Below are positions 1 through 7,687 of a stretch of DNA of 28,003 nucleotides, in pieces. Within the stretch, counting starts at the first letter, position 1; every line of letters begins with the position of its first letter. The DNA is taken from assembly GCA_910585825.1 (NCBI GenBank), contig CAJUEY010000037.1, forward strand, positions 1-28,003, in the 5' to 3' direction. The stretch comes from an uncultured Lachnospiraceae bacterium (GTDB lineage Bacteria > Bacillota > Clostridia > Lachnospirales > Lachnospiraceae). Under the pieces are notes generated by a model that was not told the DNA's origin, did no database searches, and saw only the letters and a list, made by a program, of their open reading frames with translations. The translations under genes were made by a program, and so were the position numbers.

Positions 1-60
1 AAAATTTAGCAAACGGGGATAATGCTGAGTGTAAGGCTAATTAATCAGCGTTTCCTTAGA

Positions 61-160
61 AAAATAGAATTATCCCTATTTTCCATAAAAAAGAACACCA
101 AAATAAATGACAGCGAGAATGGCATTTCATATTGACGAGTTGGAAAAATAGTGCTATTTT
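61..160 (+). promoter_or_regulatory. Antiporter promoter with two related inverted repeats
   Basis: A sigma-A-like promoter is visible: TTGACG at 132-137, a 17-base spacer, and TATTTT at 155-160. The -10 lies inside an inverted repeat with arms AAAATAG (145-151) and CTATTTT (154-160). The same two arms occur upstream at 61-67 and 76-82 with an 8-base spacer. Two copies of the same arm pair, one over the -10, suggest binding sites for an unidentified regulator of the antiporter gene. The operator role is inferred. Confidence 0.55.
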
Positions 161-172
161 AAATTGGCACAA

Positions 173-205
173 CCGATTATAAGAAACTCTGTAAGGAATA
201 ATCGG
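173..205 (+). promoter_or_regulatory. Stem-loop in antiporter leader
   Basis: Perfect 8-base arms CCGATTAT (173-180) and ATAATCGG (198-205) flank a 17-base loop. The structure lies between the predicted transcription start near 167 and the ribosome site at 239-243, so it would form in the 5' leader. No known riboswitch class is recognised. Confidence 0.4.
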
Positions 206-252
206 ACGGATAAATTAATATAAAATACAATAGTATACAGGAGATGATGCAA

Positions 253-1515
253 ATGCATAGCTACAGATTTTTGTTAAATCTGGCCGTAATTTTATTATGT
301 ACGAAATTACTTGGTATTGCAACGAAGAAGGTACAGATGCCGCAGGTGGTTGGAGCGTTGTTGGCAGGCCTTTTGCTGGGACCGGCGATGTTTGGGATAC
401 TGTCAGAAACAGATTTTATACAGACTGTGGCAGAACTGGGCGTGATTGTTCTGATGTTTGACGCCGGACTGGAAACGGATATTAAGGAGTTAAAAAAGAG
501 TGGAAAGGCCTCTCTGGTTATTGCTTTATGCGGAGTTCTCATACCGCTTGCCGGAGGATTTTTGACGGCCGGTTTCTTTAATAAGCCGGGAATGATAGAA
601 TCAGATGCGTCGAGCAGTATTTTGCTGCAGAACATATTTATAGGAGTGGTACTGACTGCTACGTCCGTAAGCATCACGGTAGAAACACTGAAAGAACTTG
701 GAAAATTGAAGACACATTCAGGAAATGCGATTCTTGGGGCGGCAATTATTGATGATATTCTTGGAATCGTAGCGCTGACAGTTATTACAAGTATGGCAGA
801 TCCTTCGGTTCAAATTGCAGTAGTTCTGGGTAAGATAGCGGCATTTTTTGTATTTATCCTTGTAATAGGATTCTTGTTTTATAAAGCCTATAAATATTGG
901 ATGTCGCGTGCAGATAAAATGCGTCACAGGCATGTAATCATTGCCTTTGTGTTCTGTCTGCTCATGGCGTATATTGCAGAGCATGTGTTTGGAGTTGCGG
1001 ATATTACCGGAGCGTACATAGCCGGACTGATTATTTCTAATACGGAAAGGACGGAATATCTGCAGTCAAAATTTGATATTTTATCATATCTTTTACTGTC
1101 TCCTGTGTTCTTTGCGAGTATAGGACTTTCTGTTGAACTTCCGAAAATGACGCCTGTTATTATTTTGTTTACACTGATACTTGTGCTTGTAGCAGTTCTG
1201 ACAAAGATTTTAGGGTGTGGTTTGGGCGCAAAAATGTGTGGATATCAAACAAACCAGTGTATGCGAATTGGAATCGGAATGGTCTCCCGAGGCGAGGTTG
1301 CCCTTATAGTGGCAAGTAAAGGAGCCGCCATGGGGCTGATGGGAAGTTCTTTTATGGGACCGGTAGTCGTTATGGTAGTGGTTACAACAGTGATTACTCC
1401 AATCTTGCTTAAAGTTGTCTATAATAGAGGAGCGATTGCCGCTGTTGACGTAAGTGAAGATATTACAGGCTATCACGAGAAAATTACAGATTTGCGTCAG
1501 AAACATCAGTCATGA
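253..1515 (+). CDS. CPA2-family cation/proton antiporter
   Basis: Integral membrane sodium (or potassium)/proton exchanger of the CPA2 (Kef/NapA-type) family, expected to act in ion and pH homeostasis. The 420 residues are almost entirely hydrophobic segments, consistent with about 12-13 membrane spans. The ion-binding region reads AAIIDD with two adjacent aspartates (residues 167-168). That pair is typical of electrogenic NapA-like exchangers, whereas Kef channels usually carry a Gln-Asp pair. No TrkA-N/RCK nucleotide-binding domain follows; the protein ends about 30 residues after the last span. I chose ATG 253 because AGGAG at 239-243 sits 9 bases upstream; the ATGs at 244 and 247 directly abut it. 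It appears monocistronic with its own promoter and a terminator downstream. The transported ion cannot be told from the sequence. Confidence 0.9.
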   Translation: MHSYRFLLNLAVILLCTKLLGIATKKVQMPQVVGALLAGLLLGPAMFGILSETDFIQTVAELGVIVLMFDAGLETDIKELKKSGKASLVIALCGVLIPLAGGFLTAGFFNKPGMIESDASSSILLQNIFIGVVLTATSVSITVETLKELGKLKTHSGNAILGAAIIDDILGIVALTVITSMADPSVQIAVVLGKIAAFFVFILVIGFLFYKAYKYWMSRADKMRHRHVIIAFVFCLLMAYIAEHVFGVADITGAYIAGLIISNTERTEYLQSKFDILSYLLLSPVFFASIGLSVELPKMTPVIILFTLILVLVAVLTKILGCGLGAKMCGYQTNQCMRIGIGMVSRGEVALIVASKGAAMGLMGSSFMGPVVVMVVVTTVITPILLKVVYNRGAIAAVDVSEDITGYHEKITDLRQKHQS

Positions 1516-1779
1516 GTATATGGATTGATCCTTTTTTAAAAATTCTTTGGGAAAGACAGCCATTACAGATGAAGAACTGGCAGGATACTGCAAACAGGAC
1601 GAACGAAATAAAAAAAGGTGAATTAACAATCTGATAGTCAGCCACAGGATAGAGAAATCTGTTCTGTGGTATTTTTATGCAGAATGCCTGTAAAACAGAA
1701 TATTGTGCTGTATAAAAAGTGCTGTATAAAAAAATATTTGCCCTATCTCCCGGCAGCTCCTGATATTTGCTCTTGATTT
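1516..1779. other. Intergenic stretch with possible ORF relics
   Basis: No convincing gene. A 40-codon frame starts at ATG 1512, overlapping the antiporter stop as ATGA, but it lacks a ribosome site. A second short frame in the same stretch ends at about 1614. These may be scraps of an old gene. The terminator at 1642-1677 is listed separately. Confidence 0.4.
1642..1677 (+). terminator. Rho-independent terminator after antiporter
   Basis: Arms CCACAG (1642-1647) and CTGTGG (1664-1669) pair perfectly and are followed by TATTTTTAT. This fits an intrinsic terminator for the antiporter transcript. Confidence 0.65.
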
Positions 1780-1808
1780 TTGCTATATTTCCCCGGCTAT
1801 GGTAAAAT
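1780..1808 (+). promoter_or_regulatory. Promoter for the aldo/keto-reductase-like gene
   Basis: TTGCTA at 1780-1785, a spacer of exactly 17 bases, and TAAAAT at 1803-1808 form a plausible sigma-A promoter. The predicted transcription start is near 1815, about 80 bases before the start codon at 1895. Confidence 0.55.
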
Positions 1809-1826
1809 AAATATATCTATTGTCTG

Positions 1827-1852
1827 CGCCGTATGATTCCATTCATACGGCG
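1827..1852 (+). promoter_or_regulatory. Perfect 10-bp stem-loop at the 5' end of the leader
   Basis: CGCCGTATGA (1827-1836) and TCATACGGCG (1843-1852) pair perfectly around a 6-base loop. The hairpin begins about 12 bases after the predicted transcription start and is followed by no U-tract. It is more likely an mRNA-stabilising or regulatory 5' hairpin than a terminator. Confidence 0.5.
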
Positions 1853-1894
1853 GGGAGTGCGGGGAAGTAAATGCATGTGGAAGGAGAAAAGAAA

Positions 1895-3046
1895 ATGATG
1901 CAATACCGGGAGTTGGGAAAAACAGGATTAAAAGTAAGTGAAATTGGCCTTGGCTGCGAAGGGTTTTTGGAAAACCAATGTCAAAATACAAAAACGCTTT
2001 TAGAGGCTGCCAAAACATATGGGATAAACTATATTGATCTTTATACTTCAAATCCGCAGGTGCGGAAAAATGTAGGGGATGCCCTGCATGGAAAGCGTGA
2101 AAAATTTTTCCTTCAGGCCCATATCTGTTCGGTATGGAAGAATGGACAATATAAACGAACTCGCAATATTGAGGAAGTAAAAGCAGGGGTGGAAGAAATG
2201 CTTGGACTGCTTCAGAACGATTATCTGGATGTGGGCATGATTCATTATGTGGATTCTATGGAAGATTGGAATTTGATTGCGCAGGGCCCGGTTTTAGAAT
2301 ATGTCCTGGAATTAAAACGCAAAGGAACGATTCGTCATATTGGACTTAGCAGTCATAATCCACAGGTGGCTTTTGAGGCAGTAAAAAGCGGCTGCATAGA
2401 AGTTCTGATGTTCAGTGTAAATCCCTGTTATGATTTATTGCCTGCGAATGAGGACGTGAATGAATTGTGGGCTGATAAAAATTATAACGGACATCTTGTC
2501 AATATGGACCCGGAGCGGCAGGAACTTTATGAAACCTGTCAATATCTTGGCGTAGGGATTACCGTTATGAAAGCATTTGGCGGGGGCGATCTGTTAGATG
2601 CTTCTTTATCTCCGGCAAAGAAAGCGCTGACCGTTTTGCAATGTCTGCATTATGCTCTGACACGTCCGGGCGTGGCTGTGGTCCTTGCCGGAGCACACAC
2701 AATCGAACAGTTAGAACAAAGCGTTGCATATGAGAGCGCATCAGAAGAAGAAAAAGATTATTCATTGGCGTTTTCTTCTTTTCCAAATATCAGCTGGGAG
2801 GGGCATTGTATGTATTGCAGCCATTGTGCTCCCTGCCCCAAAAAAATTGATGTTGCGTCGGTGACAAAGTTTTTGAATTTAGTAAAAGCGCAGAAGAGCA
2901 TACCGGAAACCGTGCGAGAGCATTATGACCTGCTCGCCCACCACGGCGGAGAATGCATTCAGTGCGGGGCTTGTGAAACAAGGTGTCCGTTTGGCGTTCA
3001 TATAGTTGACAATATGAAACAGGCGGCAGAGATTTTTGGAAAATAA
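1895..3046 (+). CDS. Aldo/keto reductase-like protein with ferredoxin-type Fe-S tail
   Basis: TIM-barrel protein of the aldo/keto reductase family fused to a C-terminal region with two 4Fe-4S type clusters of cysteines: CMYCSHCAPCP, then CIQCGACETRCP near the end. Family members are NAD(P)H-linked oxidoreductases, and the Fe-S extension suggests electron transfer to or from ferredoxin-like partners. The N-terminal barrel strand (YRELGKTGLKVSEIGLG) is typical. The catalytic tetrad looks degenerate: the Asp (residue 48, IDLY) and the His (MIHYVDS) are present, but Asn stands where Tyr is expected and the TK lysine is replaced in FFLQAHI. Substrate and even catalysis are therefore uncertain. ATG 1895 was chosen over ATG 1871 because AAGGAG at 1881-1886 is 8 bases upstream. 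rarA follows 20 bases downstream, so the two may be co-transcribed. Confidence 0.85.
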   Translation: MMQYRELGKTGLKVSEIGLGCEGFLENQCQNTKTLLEAAKTYGINYIDLYTSNPQVRKNVGDALHGKREKFFLQAHICSVWKNGQYKRTRNIEEVKAGVEEMLGLLQNDYLDVGMIHYVDSMEDWNLIAQGPVLEYVLELKRKGTIRHIGLSSHNPQVAFEAVKSGCIEVLMFSVNPCYDLLPANEDVNELWADKNYNGHLVNMDPERQELYETCQYLGVGITVMKAFGGGDLLDASLSPAKKALTVLQCLHYALTRPGVAVVLAGAHTIEQLEQSVAYESASEEEKDYSLAFSSFPNISWEGHCMYCSHCAPCPKKIDVASVTKFLNLVKAQKSIPETVREHYDLLAHHGGECIQCGACETRCPFGVHIVDNMKQAAEIFGK

Positions 3047-3066
3047 GCAGATGAGGAACAAGGATT

Positions 3067-4398
3067 ATGGAACAATTAAGTCTATTTGACGACAGGAAAC
3101 AGACTGCTCCTCTTGCGAGCAGGTTAAGGCCGGAGCGTTTGGACGATTATGTGGGACAGAAACACTTAATTGGAAAAGGAACGATTCTCAGACGTTTGAT
3201 TGAAGACGATCAGATTTCTTCTATGATATTTTGGGGGCCTCCCGGAGTTGGAAAAACCACCTTAGCAAGAATTATTGCGAATCAGACGCGGGCAGAGTTT
3301 GTTGAGTTCAGCGCTGTCACCAGTGGAATCAAAGAGATAAAAGAAGTAATGGCACAGGCGGAACAGAATCGGAAAATGGGAATCCGCACGTTATTATTTG
3401 CAGATGAAATTCATCGTTTCAACAAAGCGCAGCAAGACGCCTTTCTCCCCTTTGTGGAAAAAGGCAGTATTATTCTTGTAGGAGCTACAACGGAAAATCC
3501 TTCTTTCGAGATTAATTCCGCATTGTTATCCCGCTGCAAGGTATTTATTTTAAAGGCCTTAGACGAAGAGGATATCAAAGAGCTTTTGCTCTATGCCTTA
3601 AAAAGTCCAAAAGGATTTGGAAATCTGGAGATTTCCATCGAAAATTCCCATTTATCTGCGATTGCCCGTTTTGCCAATGGAGACGCAAGAACTGCCTTAA
3701 ATACGTTGGAAATGGCAGTTTTAAACGGAAAAATGAATGAGAAAGCAGTGTTGTGCGTAGATGAGCAGATCTTAGCGCAGTGTATGAACCGGCGCTCTTT
3801 ATTATATGATAAAAATGGAGAGGAACATTATAATCTGATTTCCGCTTTACACAAATCAATGCGAAACAGTGATCCGGACGCGGCAGTATATTGGATGTGC
3901 CGTATGTTAGACGGCGGCGAAGATCCATTGTATATTGCAAGACGTTTGGTGCGTTTTGCCAGTGAGGACATTGGAATGGCGGATTCCCATGCCCTTCCGT
4001 TGGCAGTGGCAGCTTATCAGGCATGTCATTTTCTGGGAATGCCGGAGTGTGATGTACATTTGACGCATGCGGTCGTGTATCTATCTATGGCGCCCAAATC
4101 GAATGCGCTTTATTCGGCATGTGAAGCTTGTAAAGAGGATATTCGAGAGTTTCCGGCAGAACCGGTTCCTCTGCAGATTTGTAATGCGCCGACGAGTCTG
4201 ATGAAAGAGCTGAATTATGGAAAGGGATATGTATATGCTCATGATACAGAAGAAAAATTAACAAACATGCAGTGTCTGCCGGATGCATTAGCGGACCGAC
4301 GGTATTACCGGCCGGGGAAAGAGGGAGAAGAGGAGCAAATCAGGAAACGGTTAGATGAAATTTTAGAATGGAAACGACAAAACGAATGCCTGAAATAA
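3067..4398 (+). CDS. rarA: Replication-associated recombination protein A (RarA/MgsA)
   Basis: AAA+ ATPase of the clamp-loader-like RarA/MgsA/WRNIP1 family, which acts in the cytoplasm at stalled replication forks. Walker A is GPPGVGKTT at residues 57-65. Walker B with its family extension is FADEIHRFNKAQQD. Sensor-like segments follow (GATTENPSFEINSALLSR), then the C-terminal tetramerisation region (HLTHAVVYLSMAPKSN, NAPTSLMKELNYGKGYVYAHD) that is characteristic of RarA. At 443 residues it is full length. It starts 20 bases after the preceding gene with a modest AAGGA ribosome site, suggesting joint transcription. Confidence 0.96.
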   Translation: MEQLSLFDDRKQTAPLASRLRPERLDDYVGQKHLIGKGTILRRLIEDDQISSMIFWGPPGVGKTTLARIIANQTRAEFVEFSAVTSGIKEIKEVMAQAEQNRKMGIRTLLFADEIHRFNKAQQDAFLPFVEKGSIILVGATTENPSFEINSALLSRCKVFILKALDEEDIKELLLYALKSPKGFGNLEISIENSHLSAIARFANGDARTALNTLEMAVLNGKMNEKAVLCVDEQILAQCMNRRSLLYDKNGEEHYNLISALHKSMRNSDPDAAVYWMCRMLDGGEDPLYIARRLVRFASEDIGMADSHALPLAVAAYQACHFLGMPECDVHLTHAVVYLSMAPKSNALYSACEACKEDIREFPAEPVPLQICNAPTSLMKELNYGKGYVYAHDTEEKLTNMQCLPDALADRRYYRPGKEGEEEQIRKRLDEILEWKRQNECLK

Positions 4399-4454
4399 CT
4401 CTGCAATATTCTGTTGTTACACTGATCTTGTAAAAAAAGCGAAACAGCAGAGTT
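4397..4454 (+). other. Inverted repeat after rarA
   Basis: AACTCTGC at 4397-4404 and GCAGAGTT at 4447-4454 pair perfectly around a 42-base loop that contains an A-rich run. This may be a weak termination or processing structure between rarA and the next gene. No clear U-tract follows the second arm. Confidence 0.3.
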
Positions 4455-4473
4455 CGCCAAAGGAGGTCATAGA

Positions 4474-4929
4474 ATGAAACAGAAAAAAAGTATTTTTTTC
4501 ACAGGAGGACTTGTAGTAGCGCTGGCCGGTTCCTTTTTTCTCGGCGGTATGGCGTCGATGGGAAGGGCGGAAGTGAGTGCAGAGACGGCGGCATTGTCTG
4601 AATTAAACGAGCGTTCAGAGAAAGAAATTGCAGCGGAAGGCGATGGATTTGCACAGGCATGCATAGAATTTGCACAGTATTTGCTCAGTGATTATCCGGA
4701 TTGTCCGTTACTTGATGAATCTGCAAAAGAACACTGGGGAGACAGTTCCTTAGAAAATATGGTAAATGATGTGAATGCAGGCCATACTGCGAAAGAGGCA
4801 ATTCTGGCAGTCTGTGAAACAGGCGGCCTTGATGCAGAAACGGCCGTGATTTCCGATTTGACAAAAGAACAGATTATGGAGATTGACAGGAAAGTATTCA
4901 TTGAATCCGATCACCCGATAGGAGAGTAG
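4474..4929 (+). CDS. Small exported or membrane-anchored protein of unknown function
   Basis: 151 residues that I do not recognise. The start is MKQKK followed by a hydrophobic segment (about residues 7-28, ending MASMGRAEVSAE), so it is either secreted or anchored by one N-terminal span. The remainder is acidic and helical-looking, with no motif I can name. AAGGAGGT sits about 7 bases before the ATG. The stop lies one base before the response regulator start at 4931, so it is probably the first gene of an operon with the two-component pair. It could be an accessory or sensed component of that system, but this is inference from position only. Confidence 0.75.
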   Translation: MKQKKSIFFTGGLVVALAGSFFLGGMASMGRAEVSAETAALSELNERSEKEIAAEGDGFAQACIEFAQYLLSDYPDCPLLDESAKEHWGDSSLENMVNDVNAGHTAKEAILAVCETGGLDAETAVISDLTKEQIMEIDRKVFIESDHPIGE

Positions 4930-4930
4930 T

Positions 4931-5581
4931 ATGGCAAGTCTGTTGATTGTAGAAGATGACAGAGCCATTTGTGAATTAATGGTTCGGACATTAACAGTAA
5001 ACGGTCACAAATGTCTCGCCGCCGATACAGGCGGCGGGGCTGTTTCTGTGATTCAAAATCATTTGATAGATTTGGTTTTGTTAGATATTAATCTGCCGGA
5101 CACCAGCGGATTTCGTTTGATGGAACAGTTGGAAGGAATTCCGGTTATCTATGTAACTGCGCGAAATGAAATCAGGGACAGAATCAGAGGATTAGACGGC
5201 GGCGCAGAAGATTATATTGTCAAGCCGTTTCATATTCAGGAACTGATTTCCCGCGTAAATGTCGTTTTGCGGCGTTACAGCAGGGAAGATATTTTTTGTC
5301 TGGGAAAGGTCAGGGCGGAGTTAGCCAATCATAAAGTTTATATGGATCAAAAAGAAATTGCGCTGACAAAACAGGAATTTGAACTTTTAAAAACGCTCAT
5401 CTGCAATAAAAATATTACACTGACGAGGGAACAGTTGTTAAATGCGGCATGGAGCTGGGATTTTGAAGGAGATGAGCGGACCGTTGACGTTCATATCCAG
5501 AGGCTTCGGAAGAAACTGCATTGGGAGCGTTACATTAAGACAATTTATAAAACCGGTTATCGGTTGGAGATAGTACGTTGA
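4931..5581 (+). CDS. OmpR/PhoB-family response regulator
   Basis: Cytoplasmic two-component response regulator of 216 residues. The N-terminal receiver domain carries the acidic pocket (VEDDRA), the phospho-acceptor Asp at residue 52 (LLDINLP), the switch Thr (IYVTAR) and the conserved Lys (YIVKPF). A C-terminal OmpR-type winged helix runs from about residue 125 (LTKQEFELLKTL) to the recognition helix and wing (DERTVDVHIQRLRKKL, IKTIYKTGYRL). Its TGA overlaps the TTG start of the kinase, a classic sign of translational coupling. The targets are unknown; the upstream exported protein and the kinase are its obvious partners. Confidence 0.93.
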   Translation: MASLLIVEDDRAICELMVRTLTVNGHKCLAADTGGGAVSVIQNHLIDLVLLDINLPDTSGFRLMEQLEGIPVIYVTARNEIRDRIRGLDGGAEDYIVKPFHIQELISRVNVVLRRYSREDIFCLGKVRAELANHKVYMDQKEIALTKQEFELLKTLICNKNITLTREQLLNAAWSWDFEGDERTVDVHIQRLRKKLHWERYIKTIYKTGYRLEIVR

Positions 5582-6696
5582 AAATTTGGGAAAAAAATTA
5601 TCTTTTGACAATGACGATGGTCTTATGTCTGTTATTTGGCTGCATGTTTGTGATTCATCAGTATTCCTTCCGTAAGAATTTGGAAAAATACTGCAGCAAT
5701 TCTATTTTGAATGAAAGCAGGGTAGAATATGCCGCCATTTCTTTTTTAGCAAATGATCAAGAAGACGGGAGATTGGAATGGTACAGCCAGAGTTTAAACA
5801 GGCAGAATATTTATATACAGTTAAAAAGTGAAACAAAAGTTCTTGTGGATTGTCTTCCATTTTCATGGGAGGGCAGATCAAAAAAAGATTTTCAAATTGT
5901 AAAACATCAGAAAAGTGTCTATGCCTGTATTTCAAATTCTTTTTGGGATAGTTCCCGTGGAAACATTTCCATTTTGTATTTCGAAGACATCAGCAGCCTG
6001 TATGAAATCCGGCAAAAGCAGATGTATTTCTTTTGTCTGTTTGCTGTTTTGCTCGCTGCCTTACTGGCAGCAATTTTATATTTTGCAATGAAAAAAATCT
6101 ATGCGCCTATCAGTAATATTGCACATGAGTTAAGGACGCCGCTGACTGCCATTCTCGGTTATTCCCAGTACATACAGCTTGGAAACATAAGCACAGAAGA
6201 TATGATGTTTGCAGGCAGCCAGATTGATCTTAAGGCGCGTTATATGAATGAATTAATCGAAAATCTCTTGATAATGGCAAATCTACGGGATGGCACGATT
6301 GAGATGAAACAGGTGGATGCAGAAATATTTGCTGCAGAAATCAAACAGTATTTTCCGTTTTTATCTGTGGAGAACCAGAAGGAGTCTCTGTATGGCGACA
6401 GGACTCTTCTTCTGAGCCTGGTGCGTAATTTAATTTCAAACACCTGCAGACAGGGAAGTAATATTCAGCTGAACATCAGTAAAGATAAGATAGTTATTTT
6501 TAATCCGGATGATAATCTGGATGAAACTATGTTAGATATTTTAAATCATAAATCTGTTGTACCCAAAGATAAAATATGCGGTAAAGGCCTTGGCGTTCCG
6601 TTGTGCCGGGAAATTGTGAAAATGCACCATGGAACCTTGCGGTATCGGAATATGCCGGAAGGCGGAATGGAAGTTTTCGTGAGGCTTTGGCGGTGA
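5578..6696 (+). CDS. Sensor histidine kinase
   Basis: Membrane histidine kinase of 372 residues, partner of the regulator just upstream. One membrane span lies near residues 9-30 and a second near 148-170, bracketing an extracytoplasmic sensor domain of about 115 residues. The dimerisation/phospho-acceptor helix follows immediately (IAHELRTPLTAILGYSQ), with little room for a HAMP linker. The catalytic domain shows the N box (RNLISNTCRQG), and a G box (GKGLGVPLCREIVKMHHG). The start is TTG 5578, overlapping the regulator stop as TTGA, with GGAG about 8 bases upstream. The signal is not predictable. Confidence 0.92.
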   Translation: MKIWEKNYLLTMTMVLCLLFGCMFVIHQYSFRKNLEKYCSNSILNESRVEYAAISFLANDQEDGRLEWYSQSLNRQNIYIQLKSETKVLVDCLPFSWEGRSKKDFQIVKHQKSVYACISNSFWDSSRGNISILYFEDISSLYEIRQKQMYFFCLFAVLLAALLAAILYFAMKKIYAPISNIAHELRTPLTAILGYSQYIQLGNISTEDMMFAGSQIDLKARYMNELIENLLIMANLRDGTIEMKQVDAEIFAAEIKQYFPFLSVENQKESLYGDRTLLLSLVRNLISNTCRQGSNIQLNISKDKIVIFNPDDNLDETMLDILNHKSVVPKDKICGKGLGVPLCREIVKMHHGTLRYRNMPEGGMEVFVRLWR

Positions 6697-6767
6697 GCCT
6701 CAGGAGTGAAATGCAATTGTTTGAACATAAGGGTCTGTAATCTTAGATTATCATCAAGGAAGGGATC

Positions 6768-6801
6768 TTGAATTTCTAGTACCAAAATGATAATATTATC
6801 A
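6768..6801 (+). promoter_or_regulatory. Promoter and operator of the winged-helix regulator
   Basis: TTGAAT at 6768-6773, a 17-base spacer and TAATAT at 6791-6796 form a promoter. The -10 sits inside a perfect 14-base palindrome, TGATAATATTATCA (6788-6801), beginning at its fourth base. The same core with one change recurs in the promoter at 7406-7434 in exactly the same place relative to the -10, so this is probably an autoregulatory operator. A further half-site-like TTATCAT occurs at 6748-6754. Confidence 0.75.
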
Positions 6802-6829
6802 AATAAACCGAATTATTGGAGGGATATGC

Positions 6830-7366
6830 ATGGATAAAAAAATCATGGATGTATTGACGAACCCGATTAAATGCAAACTATTTCTGGAAATACAGAAATG
6901 TGGGGAAACTACTGCTAAACATTTATCCCAAACCTTTTCGGATATTCCGCCTGCAACTCTTTACCGCTATTTGAAGAGAATGACAAATGACAAAGTATTA
7001 AAAATTGTAAATCAAACGCAAGTCAGAGGCGCTTTAGAAAAGACTTATGCGATAGATATTGATATAACAAAAGATTTTAAAGAAATCTTAGACAGCAACT
7101 CTGGTGAAGCCTATATGCAGTCGTTTATGCAATATATCATTGGCTTTGCGGAGTTATTCCAAGATTATTGTAAACGGGATGATATAAACATTGCAAAGGA
7201 TAAATCCGGTTTTTCCTTATCCCCTCTTTATCTGACGGATGAAGAACTTGAGATGTTAATTAGAAATATTCGGGATGCAATAAAGCCTTATGGAAACAAC
7301 ACACCAGCAGCGGGGCGAAAACTGCATTCTATTGGCGTTATTATTTCTCCGCCTAAAATGGATTAA
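6830..7366 (+). CDS. Winged-helix transcriptional regulator of the adjacent ABC transporter
   Basis: 178-residue cytoplasmic DNA-binding protein. Residues about 1-72 form an ArsR/PadR-like winged helix (VLTNPIKCKLFLEIQ, then KHLSQTFSDIPPATLYRYLKRM as the likely recognition region). The rest is a helical effector or dimerisation region typical of regulators that sit beside ABC exporters in Firmicutes. The GGAGGG at 6818-6823 places the start at ATG 6830. It is followed by a terminator and then by the transporter operon, whose promoter carries the same palindrome as this gene's own. I infer that it represses both promoters because the palindrome covers the -10. The ligand is unknown. Confidence 0.85.
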   Translation: MDKKIMDVLTNPIKCKLFLEIQKCGETTAKHLSQTFSDIPPATLYRYLKRMTNDKVLKIVNQTQVRGALEKTYAIDIDITKDFKEILDSNSGEAYMQSFMQYIIGFAELFQDYCKRDDINIAKDKSGFSLSPLYLTDEELEMLIRNIRDAIKPYGNNTPAAGRKLHSIGVIISPPKMD

Positions 7367-7376
7367 AAATTTCCCG

Positions 7377-7405
7377 CCTGTCCTCAGTGATGGACGGGAT
7401 TTTTC
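7377..7405 (+). terminator. Rho-independent terminator after the regulator gene
   Basis: CCTGTCC (7377-7383) pairs with GGACGGG (7392-7398), including one G-U pair, around an 8-base loop. It is followed by ATTTTTC. It separates the regulator transcript from the transporter operon. Confidence 0.75.
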
Positions 7406-7454
7406 TTGACTTTTTGTTATCATTATGATACTATTATCATAATGATAACAAAAA
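7406..7454 (+). promoter_or_regulatory. Transporter operon promoter buried in a 44-bp inverted repeat
   Basis: TTGACT at 7406-7411, a 17-base spacer and TACTAT at 7429-7434 make a strong promoter. The spacer and the -10 are covered by perfect 20-base arms at 7411-7430 and 7435-7454 with a CTAT centre. Three overlapping palindromes can be read in it: TATCATTATGATA (7418-7430), TGATACTATTATCA (7426-7439) and TATCATAATGATA (7435-7447). The middle one differs by one base from the palindrome in front of the regulator gene. This is very probably a multi-site operator for that regulator. Confidence 0.85.
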
Positions 7455-7468
7455 GGAAGGTAGGACCT

Positions 7469-7666
7469 ATGAAGAAAAAATGCATCATCATAACATTTGC
7501 AACTTTTGTTGTATTAGCAGCACTAACTTTTTTATTGCCGCGGGAAATCCCATTACACTTTGGAGTGTCTGGTTCTGGTTCGGTTGTAAATAAATATTTT
7601 ATTCTGTTATTTGCTCCTGTACCCGCAATCCTTTACTGGGCAATTGTGAAAAAGTACAAAAACTAA
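7469..7666 (+). CDS. Short DUF1648-like membrane protein
   Basis: 65 residues with two hydrophobic segments (about 5-22 and 43-58) separated by LPREIPLHFGVSGSGSVVNKY. That linker matches the pattern of DUF1648 membrane proteins (P..IP.HF...G). It is the first gene of the ABC transporter operon, 21 bases upstream of the ATPase gene. I chose ATG 7469, with GGAAGG at 7455-7460; an earlier TTG in frame at 7406 lies within the promoter. It may be an accessory subunit or a remnant of a longer DUF1648 regulator-associated protein. Function is unknown. Confidence 0.75.
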   Translation: MKKKCIIITFATFVVLAALTFLLPREIPLHFGVSGSGSVVNKYFILLFAPVPAILYWAIVKKYKN

Positions 7667-7687
7667 AATTTAAAGGAGGCAAATAAA

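Noticed and set aside
3575..4024. A 149-codon minus-strand ORF
   Set aside because: It lies within rarA, which is unambiguous.
7406..7468. Extended N-terminus of the DUF1648-like gene from TTG 7406
   Set aside because: This stretch is the -35/-10 promoter and operator of the operon; ATG 7469 has its own ribosome site.
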